DNA of 36,845 nt from Antrodiella citrinella. Its lineage: Eukaryota; Basidiomycota; Agaricomycetes; Polyporales; Steccherinaceae. Both the position numbers and the translations under genes were made by a program. The notes beneath the pieces are model-generated. The model made no database searches, was not told the DNA's origin, and saw only the letters and a program-made list of their open reading frames with translations. The stretch spans positions 1 through 36,845 of the forward strand of contig SGPM01000275.1 in assembly GCA_004802725.1 (NCBI GenBank), written 5' to 3'. Positions within the stretch are counted from its first letter, which is position 1. Every line of letters starts with the position of its first letter. Of the stretch, positions 10,918 through 18,683 are shown piece by piece.

Positions 10918-11471
10918 GGCTGTGAGTCTGCGAGTGTTAACGTATGACTGTAGTTGGAGACTGTCACAGTACAAATGTGTGAGTTTTGGGTGTCTCTGGA
11001 AAGCTGTTCACTTACACGAGCTTAATTGATCGTAGAGCAATCGAGCAGGACGATACAAAAGAGCGACAGGAGGTAAAGAATGAAATGCCCTCGGAGGACG
11101 GTAAAGAAAGCCAACGAGCTGGTTGCCGTACTTTACATGCCAAAGTTAGCGGCGCTCTAAAATAACACGCCATCAGCCGGCGTTCAGCCTGAAGTCCTTC
11201 AAGCGGAGATAAGACATGACGGGATCTTGCGGGTTGTAGTGACCGAGTGAGAGCAGAGCGACGCCACTACTTACAGTAAGCAATTGCCCATCAGAATCAC
11301 AGTTTCAGTATTGGTTCCACTCATACCTGCCCAGAGGTTGACGGAAAAGGTAAAATGCAATGTATCACACGTTTATCCGAGACCAGCTTGAATCTGAGTC
11401 TCGAGGTAACTTCATGCAGCGGTGACCTCGAGCTGCACCTGACATATGTACAGGAATCACAGGATCACCCT
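10918..11471. promoter_or_regulatory. upstream region of the GPI protein gene and 3' flank of the BTB gene
   Basis: These 554 bp separate two minus-strand genes. The part next to 10917 should be the promoter and leader of the GPI protein gene. The part next to 11471 should be the 3' UTR of the BTB gene. I see no coding frame, TATA box or repeat that I would defend. Confidence 0.4.
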
Positions 11472-12545
11472 TTAGCATAAACGACTCGTCCGGGATGATG
11501 AACACGGACTACTCACTCTGGAGACTGCGGTATCGACTGCGACCACCAAGAGGTCGCGTAAGGCACGAATGTCTCCCGAGACACGCGCAGAGCAAGATGG
11601 CTCCGAGCAGTCGCGGGTGCCCTCCGTGGTGTATCGGAAGGTCAACGCGCTGTTAGACACTGTCGCTCCCCGTGGGCGATTCTGAACTTCGCCTCTCAGT
11701 TCCTGCAGGAATTGCACAATCCAAAGGCACGCGAAAACCTGCTTCGAGGTAGCGCCGATCCAAAATTTCTTGTGGGGTCTCTTCCCAGTAAGTCCATCGT
11801 CTACGCGATGAAAAGGATTGCTCCGTGTCTCGGGAATGTCGTAGTGAAGCGCACATGTAAACCATACACTGCTATCGTTAACAATGCTCGGGCAATGCAA
11901 GAGGCCGTCTCCCGTCAACCGAACGACTGCGGCAGCTGCAGCAGCTGCACAAGCTTGATGATAGACTTGCAACCGCATATACGCCATGGCGCCCATAAGT
12001 TCCATCTCCTTTACCCATGTGCCTACGGGCAGAGGCACTCCCAAGGATGCCTTCGCCGCGATCTTCATCTCGTCTGTCCAATTATGACAGGCAGAGATGG
12101 CGTAGAGTACAAGTGGCTCCCGTTCGACCTGTTCGACGAATTGTTCCTTGATACTCTTCTCGGCTTGCTCCATCATGTACTTCTTCGAGGCCTCCAAAGC
12201 ATCGCATATCTCTGTCGCTGACTTCATCTTCGGCTTTTCAAAACGCAGAAGGTTGTCAAGAGTTGGAGCAGTCTCAGAGACCGGTATGACAGGGACATCG
12301 TCGCGGTACTCTTGATCGTCTCGTTCCGTCCGTTTCCTGGAAGCGTTGAGCCCAGGAAGCGGGGGAAGAGAGAACATATCTTCAAAGACAGAAGAGGCTT
12401 CCGCTAGGATGCCCTCGCGAACGCGGAAGTCGACACTATCAACACTGCGCAGGATGATGTTTGCAGCGGCTTTGTTGAAAGGCGCAGGCGCATCTTTGAT
12501 GGGAGCCGAACTCGAGTCGGCCATGCTGTAAGACTCTGTATACAT
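11472..12545 (-). CDS. BTB/POZ domain protein, 357 aa
   Basis: One uninterrupted minus-strand frame runs from an ATG at 12545, with a second in-frame ATG at 12524 (MADSSSAPIKD) that may be the true start. The N-terminal part matches the basidiomycete BTB family. It has ANIILRSVDSVDFRVREGIL, AEASSVFEDMFSLPPLPG, then VPVIPVSETAPTLDNLLRFE. BTB domains dimerise and often act as Cullin-3 adaptors, but this family's partner is not known to me. The middle is helical (MKSATEICDALEASKKYMME) and resembles the BACK-like stretch after fungal BTB domains. An alanine run (HQACAAAAAAAVV, near 11930) comes from a GCA/GCT-rich triplet tract. The C-terminus has a CSEPSC pair and a VSGDIRALRDLLVVAVD helix like its relatives. 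It is divergent from the kinase gene across 198 bp. Confidence 0.85.
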   Translation of the reverse strand: MYTESYSMADSSSAPIKDAPAPFNKAAANIILRSVDSVDFRVREGILAEASSVFEDMFSLPPLPGLNASRKRTERDDQEYRDDVPVIPVSETAPTLDNLLRFEKPKMKSATEICDALEASKKYMMEQAEKSIKEQFVEQVEREPLVLYAISACHNWTDEMKIAAKASLGVPLPVGTWVKEMELMGAMAYMRLQVYHQACAAAAAAAVVRLTGDGLLHCPSIVNDSSVWFTCALHYDIPETRSNPFHRVDDGLTGKRPHKKFWIGATSKQVFACLWIVQFLQELRGEVQNRPRGATVSNSALTFRYTTEGTRDCSEPSCSARVSGDIRALRDLLVVAVDTAVSRVSSPCSSSRTSRLC

Positions 12546-12743
12546 ACATGGTGAGCAAATGTCTTGTCTGAGGCCAGAAATGAACTCTCACCAACGGCCT
12601 GTTAGACTTGAGAGTAATGAGGAGAAAGACAGTCACGACGACCGAGGTTGTTACACGCCTTTTCGGCGTTCCAAACGTCCATCTGCACACAGGAACATGA
12701 TTGGTTCACCCAGACGCCGAATGTCAACAGAAGAAATTGAAGA

Positions 12744-14898
12744 ATGTTGTCCTTAAGCTTATATTATGGCCGGTGCTCGCAGAGCATGGAACCAAACTGC
12801 TTACCGCCTTCATCAACTTCGTGGGAGCGTCGTGTAGAGACCTGTGAGTACACACGTGTTATCCAGTCCCTTGTGCTTGTAACTCATTACCAACTCTCAA
12901 GTCTCTCTGAGTCGCCAACGTCTGACCGACCATCGGCGAATGAAACCAAGCTTCGACGAGCACTGCTTGTCCTAACTACTACTAAGATTTTCATCATCGA
13001 TGTCGGAATCTACCGGCGTGAGTCCCAATTTTCCAATCGTTATCCTCTCTTCATTATAATGCTTTGTCATAATAGGCACTGTCAGCAGGACACAGCGCAG
13101 CCCGCAAGACCGAGATCCTCAATTGTATCGACGACGCAATTCCAGAGAATCAACATGAATCAACCGATGTCGATGTCGTCCCCGAGGACCTTGTGCAAGA
13201 CACATTGGATGTGCTCTGGGATGTGAGTGGACGTGTATCTCTCTCCGGCAAACGCCTCACACTTGCAAATAGCTTCAGCACCCCGACCATGGCCCTGTCA
13301 TAGGGGTGAAGCGCAATCGGGAGTTGCTGCCGAAATCTTTACGAAGATTGACCATGAAGTTGACCACTAGCTATAACAAGCTTCCGCACGCGTTCTATCT
13401 CAAAGGCGTCGTCTGCACTGAGTTAGAAACCGTTGGCGCAGGCGGGTACGCTGATGTGTACATTGGACATTGGGAGGGGAAGAGAGTTGCGCTTAAACGG
13501 ATCCGTGCCCAGAGCAAGGATATGGAACTTTACCAAAAGTTTCATAAGGTGGGTTCATTCTCAGAAACAAATGCGCAAGCTCACCATCCTTGAAAGGATC
13601 TCTGTCGCGAATCGTTATTATGGATGAACTTGAGACACGCTCATGTGCTGCCCTTCCTCGGGGTGGCAGACGGAGTGTTTTCGACCATGTGCATGGTCCT
13701 GCCTTGGATGGAGCAAGGAAGCATCAGACATCGTCTGACCGTCATTCGACAGACGGATCAAATGGTTGGGCAGGATCGAATCAAGTTGGTCAACCGATGG
13801 GTACGTCTGCAATGCACATACTTCGAATGTCACGGTGCTCTAACACTGACGTATCTATTAGCTGTACCAGGTCACTCTCGGGCTTATCTACCTGCATGGA
13901 GAAGACCTTGTTCACGGTGACCTGCACGGGGTACGTGCCTTGACTCATCTTAACTCATGAGTATGGCTCATAAAGGGAGCAGGAAAACATACTTGTGGAT
14001 GACGACGACAATGCTGTCCTTACCGACTTCGGCATGGGTGTGCTCGCAGATGCGAATCCCAACCGATATGCTTCTAAGCATGGCGGGGCCTATCAATATC
14101 TTGCACCAGAGCTTCAAGACCCTGATGCGTTTAAAATGGATGATGGCAGGCAGACTATTGAGAGCGATATTTATGCGCTCGGGGGTCTTTGCATCGAGGT
14201 GACGCATTCTTATATTCTGTTACCCAAAAGACGCTGATCGAGAACGATTCGCCCAGCTTTACGCGGAGCATGCGCCATTCGGCGACGCAAGACCCAACAA
14301 GGTTTTCAGGCTCGTTGTCATAGATGACACTCGCCCCGCCAGGCCTGTTACCAAGGATGGTATCGAGATGTCTGCAACTATGTGGGACCTCACGATGCGT
14401 TGTATGGTTCGCAAACCCGAAGACAGACCCCCTGCACATACGGTGGCAGATCAGCTCAAGCATATCATTGATGCTGGGGATGCTGGGATTGCTGATGTGC
14501 CTCCCAATGTCGCTGAAGAAGCATCTGGTGGCCATTCAATCGAGCTGGAATCTGTTGCACCCAAACCGACCCTTGCCCTGCCAGAACTACCTGCCTTAGA
14601 CGAGGTGACGCCTCCACCTATCCATGATGCAGAACGGTTTCAAGACACCACATCGGCACTTCATCCGACCTCTCACGAACGCGACGCCATCTCCAGCAGT
14701 GTTACACAAGTGGACACACCAACGACAAAGACGACAGACGCAGCACAGGCATCCTCGACATCAGGCGAGGTCAGATCCGGTGCTCCAGCTCCTCCTCCTG
14801 TCGGTGGTGTTTTGTCGGAGAAGCGTCCAGCCTTGCCGAAACACCGACAGGAGGATCCGGACGATGCTCCCACTGGCTGTTGCTGCATCATCGCTTGA
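12744..14898 (+). CDS. TKL-like protein kinase with C-terminal CaaX-type box
   Basis: Introns at 13018-13085, 13223-13272, 13549-13596, 13801-13861, 13931-13982 and 14199-14256 restore one continuous kinase. In order it has the glycine loop VGAGGYADVY, VALKRIRAQ (ATP-anchoring Lys), CRESLLWMNLRHAHVLPFLG, VLPWMEQGSIRHRL, the catalytic loop VHGDLHGENILVDDDD, TDFGMG (Mg-binding DFG), YLAPEL (APE), DIYALGGLCIE and MVRKPEDRPP. All key catalytic residues are present, with HGD in place of HRD. This pattern fits the TKL-like kinases expanded in Agaricomycetes, where substrates are mostly unknown. A Ser/Thr/Pro-rich tail of about 130 residues follows and ends in GCCCIIA. CIIA fits a CaaX farnesylation box, with two more cysteines that could be palmitoylated. 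The N-terminus is uncertain: 12744 is the first in-frame ATG, another Met lies 14 codons on, and a possible GTGAGT donor lies at 12842. Confidence 0.85.
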
Positions 14899-15266
14899 CA
14901 CTTTTATTTTTTTCACGAATCACAGACAACTTTGGTTTCCGGAGCATTTTGACTGTAGTTGTGTGTATGTATGTGATAGCTGGTCCGTTTACTATGTCCT
15001 ATCTATACCAAGTCTCCACGACTGTTGACAAGTATGTACATTATGTATTCGTCGTCCAGGCATCCATGTATATGAATAAACAATAACTTCACCCATCCCA
15101 TCGTACAATGTCGCAAGCTCGATGTGCAGAGAATCAGTAGTTGGGGGGATGTGTCAGAAGCGTTGAAGGTGGCCAAGATGAGGGCCAATTTGTCATAGAG
15201 AGCAGAAGTGGCGTGCGGAGTGTGCGTCTTCAAAATACTCGTGCCGTGGAGCGACGTAGGTCACTC
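14899..15266. other. intergenic stretch after the kinase gene
   Basis: AT-rich sequence follows the kinase stop and should include its 3' UTR. I see no supported gene, RNA or repeat here. Confidence 0.4.
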
Positions 15267-15381
15267 AAATTCCTGAACATTCCTTGTGAAATTCTGCATC
15301 GTCAGACCCTTCGACCTCGTAATATTAGGCGACTCAGAACCCTTTCCGTAGCATATTCACCCCTGCGAGTGCCTTGGTGAC
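15267..15381 (+). pseudogene. possible F-box remnant
   Basis: One frame reads LKFLNIPCEILHRQTLRPRN and then IRRLRTLSVAYSPLRVPW before a TGA. The pattern L.IP.EIL.......R.IRRLR..S.AY resembles the start of fungal F-box domains (LP.EIL..I...L...DL..L..V...F). It looks one or two residues short in the middle. There is no supported start, and no leucine-rich or other partner domain follows. I consider it a short degenerate match that could be chance. Confidence 0.22.
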
Positions 15382-15474
15382 AGCAGAAGCCAACGCCGAC
15401 GTCCTTCAGTGTCGTAGTCCCACATAGTGGCAATTCTGCAGACAATATATCATGACTTACCGGGTCGATTTGTA

Positions 15475-16190
15475 GGATGGATCGTCACGTATATTCAACA
15501 AAAGCGCAGTGGTGGTGCGTCTGCCGGATATATTTCATCAGGACTCGGATTCTTTGGTGGTACGTGCCACTAGCCTCTTTCAATGATTTTGTCTGATTAA
15601 AGAGATGAACAGGTCTTATGTATGCTCGGACGATTATGTCTGATGTGGCTGAATAAAAAGGTGAGATCATTGGTAACACTTCACTGATCATGAGCACAAG
15701 GCAGATCGGCGAGCGGCGCGTCATGTTCTTGTACTATACGCTTTCCTCGAGTAGGTTTCTTGAATGTACTCTTCATATGTGCCGACACTGACTTGAGGTC
15801 TCCTATGACAGACTTGAAGTGACAGTCTGGCTTGTACCTTCGTTATTCGAGAACGCGATAGCCATTGCATGCATCGGAGTCCTGTTGGGACCTACTAGTA
15901 TGTATCCCATCCTCATGAACTACTGCAGCGGCGTACTGCCCAAGGGGCTACTCACCGGAAGTCTGGGATGGATTTCGGGCGTCGGCCAAGCTGGATCTGC
16001 GGTCCTGCCCTTCGTGACTGGCATCCTTGCCTCCAAGTTCGGCATCGGCTCTTTGCAACCTTTGTGAGCATTTTATTTCTCGATGTTCGCGCGGCTTCGG
16101 AGGGCGGGTTTCAGGATGATATCGATGATGTCTACGACGATTGTTATATGGGCCTTTGTACCCAACTTGAAACCACGTCGTGTGGATTAA
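15475..16190 (+). pseudogene. MFS transporter, C-terminal half only, probably frameshifted
   Basis: Exons at about 15475-15559, 15613-15660, 15705-15764, 15825-16063 and 16114-16190 encode only the last six membrane spans of a fungal MFS carrier. Recognisable blocks are GWIVTYIQQKRSGGASAGYI, MLGRLCLMWLNKK, IGERRVMFLYYTL, LEVTVWLVPSLFENAIAIA, MYPILMNYCSGVLPKGLLTG, SLGWISGVGQAGSAVLPFVT and SKFGIGSLQPL, then IVIWAFVPNLKPRRVD and TAA at 16188-16190. The N-terminal half is absent upstream. A tandem TATG TATG at 15617-15624 shifts the frame just before the MLGRL block; the frame would be restored by an unusual GAG acceptor at 15604. The block YYTL to LEVTVW joins in frame only with a weak GTTTCT donor. 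The family reads LLGPMYPI, while here six extra bases give LLGPTSMYPI. I infer a decaying gene remnant, not a working transporter. Confidence 0.75.
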
Positions 16191-16539
16191 ATCATGTCCT
16201 GTGGTGTTGCATATCTTCCTCTTGTATCTAGGCCGTATATTTTGCTTTCTGGGTTTCATACTTTGGGCTCTCGTACATATAGATGGGGCATTTTTGTACA
16301 CTCTTTTGTAAATTTTCATGTCGAACTGTGTCTCTTAGAGGATCATCCAAGCGACGCAAACTCGTACTGCTTACGAGTTGTAGCTGGAAGTCAGATTACC
16401 ATATACCTGCTCGTCCGAAAGTACATGCGAGCACGCTGTTTCAAGTTCCCTAGAGGGCGGCTGACTGGGTCACTGAGTTGACCTCAAAACAGACCCCGAT
16501 TTCGATTTAAACCAACCACCGCCGTGCAAGCCCCCTCCC
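16191..16539. other. intergenic stretch between the MFS remnant and the promoter at 16540
   Basis: No gene is supported. The sequence should include any 3' UTR of the MFS remnant on the left and upstream promoter sequence of the 16.5-17.2 kb transcript on the right. Confidence 0.4.
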
Positions 16540-16647
16540 TATAAATTCGCGCCCTCCTCCTCGACAGTCCTCCATCCCCTCTTGTCCTCTGACCACCATC
16601 ATCTCGAGCCCTCCTCCCTCCAACCCCAACATACACGGTCAACTCTA
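16540..16647 (+). promoter_or_regulatory. TATA box, CT-rich core promoter and leader of the repeat-bearing transcript
   Basis: A consensus TATAAAT stands at 16540-16546. It is followed by about 75 bp that is strongly C/T-rich on the plus strand (for example CCTCCATCCCCTCTTGTCCT near 16568). TATA plus a CT-rich block is the usual core of strongly expressed filamentous-fungal genes. Transcription should start at about 16575-16625. The likely first exon ends at 16647, before a GTATGT donor at 16648, a CACTGACG branch-like element near 16685 and a CAG acceptor ending at 16706. That first intron is not one of the repeated ones. Confidence 0.6.
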
Positions 16648-16772
16648 GTATGTCCTCTTACCCAGCTTGTCGTATACACGAGCCCCACTGACGCTTGTTC
16701 GCCTCAGAGCCGCCCTCAACGCTGCCACAGTTGGACTATGTTCGCGTCGTCGTCGTTGTAGAGGCTGACATT

Positions 16773-16835
16773 GTGAGTCCAAGTCCCCACCAGCGTCTGC
16801 CCTGCAAGAACCACGCTGAGGTCAAGTTGCTTTAG
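16773..16835 (+). repeat. hairpin intron repeat, copy A
   Basis: 63 nt from GTGAGTCCAAG to GCTTTAG. The stem pairs CAGCGT (16791-16796) with ACGCTG (16813-16818) around a 16 nt loop containing CCCTGCAAGAA. Compared with copies B and C, two stem pairs differ in both arms so that pairing is kept. The 3' arm includes a branch-like CTGA at 16816-16819. Confidence 0.7.
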
Positions 16836-16893
16836 ACATCGTCGTCTACTCCAAGTTCGCTCGTCGTCATCGTCGGCCCGTCGACATGCATCA

Positions 16894-16961
16894 GTGAGTC
16901 CAAATTCCCACTCAGCACTGGCATCCGCCCCGCAAGAAGGTGCTGAGGCCCTGTGTTTTAG
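16894..16961 (+). repeat. hairpin intron repeat, copy B
   Basis: 68 nt from GTGAGTCCAAAT to GTGTTTTAG. The stem pairs CTCAGCAC (16911-16918) with GTGCTGAG (16940-16947), 8 bp without mismatch, around a 21 nt loop containing CATCCGCCCCGCAAGAAG. CTGAG in the 3' arm is the best branch-point candidate, about 16 nt before the acceptor. Confidence 0.75.
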
Positions 16962-17020
16962 GCATTTCTCGTCGTCGTCGTAGTTGTCGACCATCCACTA
17001 TGGCTAAGAAGCTGACATAG

Positions 17021-17091
17021 GTGCGTCCAAGTTCCCACTCAGCACTGGTATCCGCCCTGGAAAGAAGTAGTGCTGAGGACCTGTGTTTTAG
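17021..17091 (+). repeat. hairpin intron repeat, copy C
   Basis: 71 nt from GTGCGTCCAAGT to GTGTTTTAG. The stem pairs CTCAGCACT (17038-17046) with AGTGCTGAG (17069-17077), 9 bp without mismatch, around a 22 nt loop containing TATCCGCCCTGGAAAGAAG. The end CTGTGTTTTAGGCAT is shared word for word with copy B. Confidence 0.75.
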
Positions 17092-17136
17092 GCATCCCTC
17101 GCTGTCGTCTTCGTCCACCCAGCGCAGCTGACATAG

Positions 17137-17188
17137 GTGCGTCCAAATTCCCACTCAGCACTGATATCCGTCCAGCAAGAAAATTCAG
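17137..17188 (+). repeat. hairpin intron repeat, degenerate copy D
   Basis: It starts GTGCGTCCAAATTCCCACTC and keeps the 5' arm CTCAGCACT (17154-17162) and the loop-like TATCCGTCCAGCAAGAAA. The 3' arm is lost; the sequence becomes AATTCAGG. A possible acceptor is the CAG at 17186-17188. A further donor-like GTACGTCCATG at 17199 may mark a fifth, mostly eroded copy. Confidence 0.55.
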
Positions 17189-17198
17189 GATACACAAG

Positions 17199-17496
17199 GT
17201 ACGTCCATGTTCGAGACTGGTGTTGGGGACAGAGTGTTGTCTACGTAGTGACAGAGATAGAGATACAATGAAATTTTCCAGTTAAAATTGCGGCCAGTGA
17301 AAGACGGTTGAGAGAAACGAGCAAGATGATCAACCGCCTTGGTCGACTGTTGACCATGATGTTTGGTCCGTTGTGGCGTGCAATCTTATCTTATCTTCCA
17401 TTCATCTCCGAGTCAATGATCAATTGATCAAGCCTGAGGCTGCTCCCTCTCGCCTTACAGTCCTCTCGCTCTAGCCTGGTACTACTAGAATACACC
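17199..17496. promoter_or_regulatory. upstream region of ADE1
   Basis: 298 bp between the last recognisable repeat copy and the ADE1 start. A pyrimidine-rich run (CTCCCTCTCGCCTTACAGTC, 17442-17461) directly precedes the ATG region, as in many fungal core promoters. I cannot identify a purine-pathway regulatory site. The 3' end of the repeat transcript may also lie here. Confidence 0.4.
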
Positions 17497-18591
17497 ATGG
17501 CACTCATCAACACAGAGTTTCCCTCTCTCAAACTCGTCTCGCAAGGAAAAGTACGCGACGTCTACGCGACATCCTCGCCGGACCACCTCCTCTTCGTCGC
17601 GACAGACCGCATCTCCGCGTACGACGTGATCCTGCGAAACGTCCGTACCCCTCCATCCCAAATCTCGGAATGACCGTGACGCGTTACTACTACACAGGGC
17701 GTTGCAGGCAAAGGCAAGATCCTCACCCAGATCTCGCTCTTTTGGTTCGACAAGCTCAAGCATGTCATCCCCACGCACTTCGTCACGGCGGACATCGACG
17801 AGATGCCCGAGGAGGTGCGGCAGTACAGAGAGCAGCTGGAGGGGAGGACGATGTTAGTGCGGAAAGCGAAGGTGATTCCGTTGGAGGCGATCGTGAGGGG
17901 GTACATCACAGGTGCGTTCATTGACTTTGAATATGAGTGAATGTTTGATTGATTGGAGGTGGATGCGTAAGGTTCTGGATGGGCCGAGTATAAGAAGACG
18001 GGGACTGTGCATACGATCCCGTTACCCGCAGGCCTCAAGGAGTCTGAAAAGCTGCCTGAACCGTTGTTCACACCCTCGACGAAGGCCGACCAGGGAGAAC
18101 ACGATGAGAACATCTCTCCAGTACAAGGTCTGCACGCCGCTCTCCGTCTACTGCGAAAATAAAGTACCCACTCTCGCTGGACAGCCGTCGCCCTCATCGG
18201 CCCAAACCTCTTCGACGAAGTCTCATCAAAGGCTATCCAACTATACCGAGAAGCCGCAGACTACGCTCTCACCCGCGGTCTCATCCTCGCAGACACGAAA
18301 TTCGAATTCGGTGTGATCCAAACATCAGAAGGCGACAAGGTTATCTTGATCGACGAGTTGCTCACACCCGATTCGTCGCGGTACTGGCCCGCGAGGACGT
18401 ATGCTCCAGGTGGACCTCAAGCAAGCTTCGACAAGCAGTACTTGAGGGATTGGTTGACGAGTAACGGGTTCAAGAAGGGGTTGGAGGCTGGCCCGGATGG
18501 GAAAGGTTGGACGATGGATAAGAGTGTGGTTGAGGGCACGAAGAAACGGTACCAGGAGGCGTTGGAGATGCTCACTGGGCAGACGTTGTAG
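17497..18591 (+). CDS. ADE1: phosphoribosylaminoimidazole-succinocarboxamide synthase (SAICAR synthetase)
   Basis: Four exons (17497-17640, 17698-17911, 17972-18127, 18185-18591) give 306 residues plus stop, the same length as the yeast enzyme. It catalyses ATP-dependent joining of aspartate to CAIR to form SAICAR in cytosolic de novo purine synthesis. Family blocks seen are [98 protein letters not shown] and [11 protein letters not shown]. All three introns (57, 60 and 57 nt) fall so that these blocks stay in register. The ATG at 17497 gives [20 protein letters not shown], matching the usual fungal start. It is convergent with the pirin gene; the stops are about 92 bp apart. Confidence 0.96.
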
Positions 18592-18683
18592 GTATAGAGG
18601 AACAAGAAACTTTCAGAGTACAGCGGTCATTAAGTCTGAATGTACAACCATACTAGGTATCAAAAGTCCACACTAGAAATCAT

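Larger units (their letters stand above)
16575..17198 (+). ncRNA. candidate spliced non-coding transcript made of tandem short exons and introns
   Basis: Splice-site reading gives exon 1 (about 16575-16647), then exons 16707-16772, 16836-16893, 16962-17020, 17092-17136 and perhaps 17189-17198. The introns between them are 16648-16706, 16773-16835, 16894-16961, 17021-17091 and 17137-17188. Exons 3-5 begin ACAT or GCAT and are rich in TCGTCG triplets. Three of the exons end in GCTGACAT, with AG added in two. Joined exons hold only micro-ORFs: MFASSSL, then MHQHFSSSS across an exon junction, then MAKKLT, each followed by a stop. No frame stays open through the block. The 5' start is estimated from the TATA box, and the 3' end is unknown because another GTACGTCCA donor-like site lies at 17199. 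A lost protein gene or a tandem duplication of one coding exon is an alternative. Confidence 0.45.

Noticed and set aside
12744..12842. Intron with donor at 12842 and acceptor near 12900 in the kinase N-terminus
   Set aside because: Joining ACC T to the sequence after CTCAAG shifts the frame and meets a stop, whereas reading straight through stays open. It is left as an uncertain N-terminus.
16894..17091. Introns B and C as hosts of box C/D or H/ACA snoRNAs
   Set aside because: They contain a CTGA but no RTGATGA C box with a terminal stem, and at 68-71 nt they are too short for a two-hairpin H/ACA RNA.
17041..17160. CRISPR-like array at the 110-130 bp repeats
   Set aside because: The setting is eukaryotic, repeats are imperfect and of unequal length, and the units carry splice signals, not spacers.
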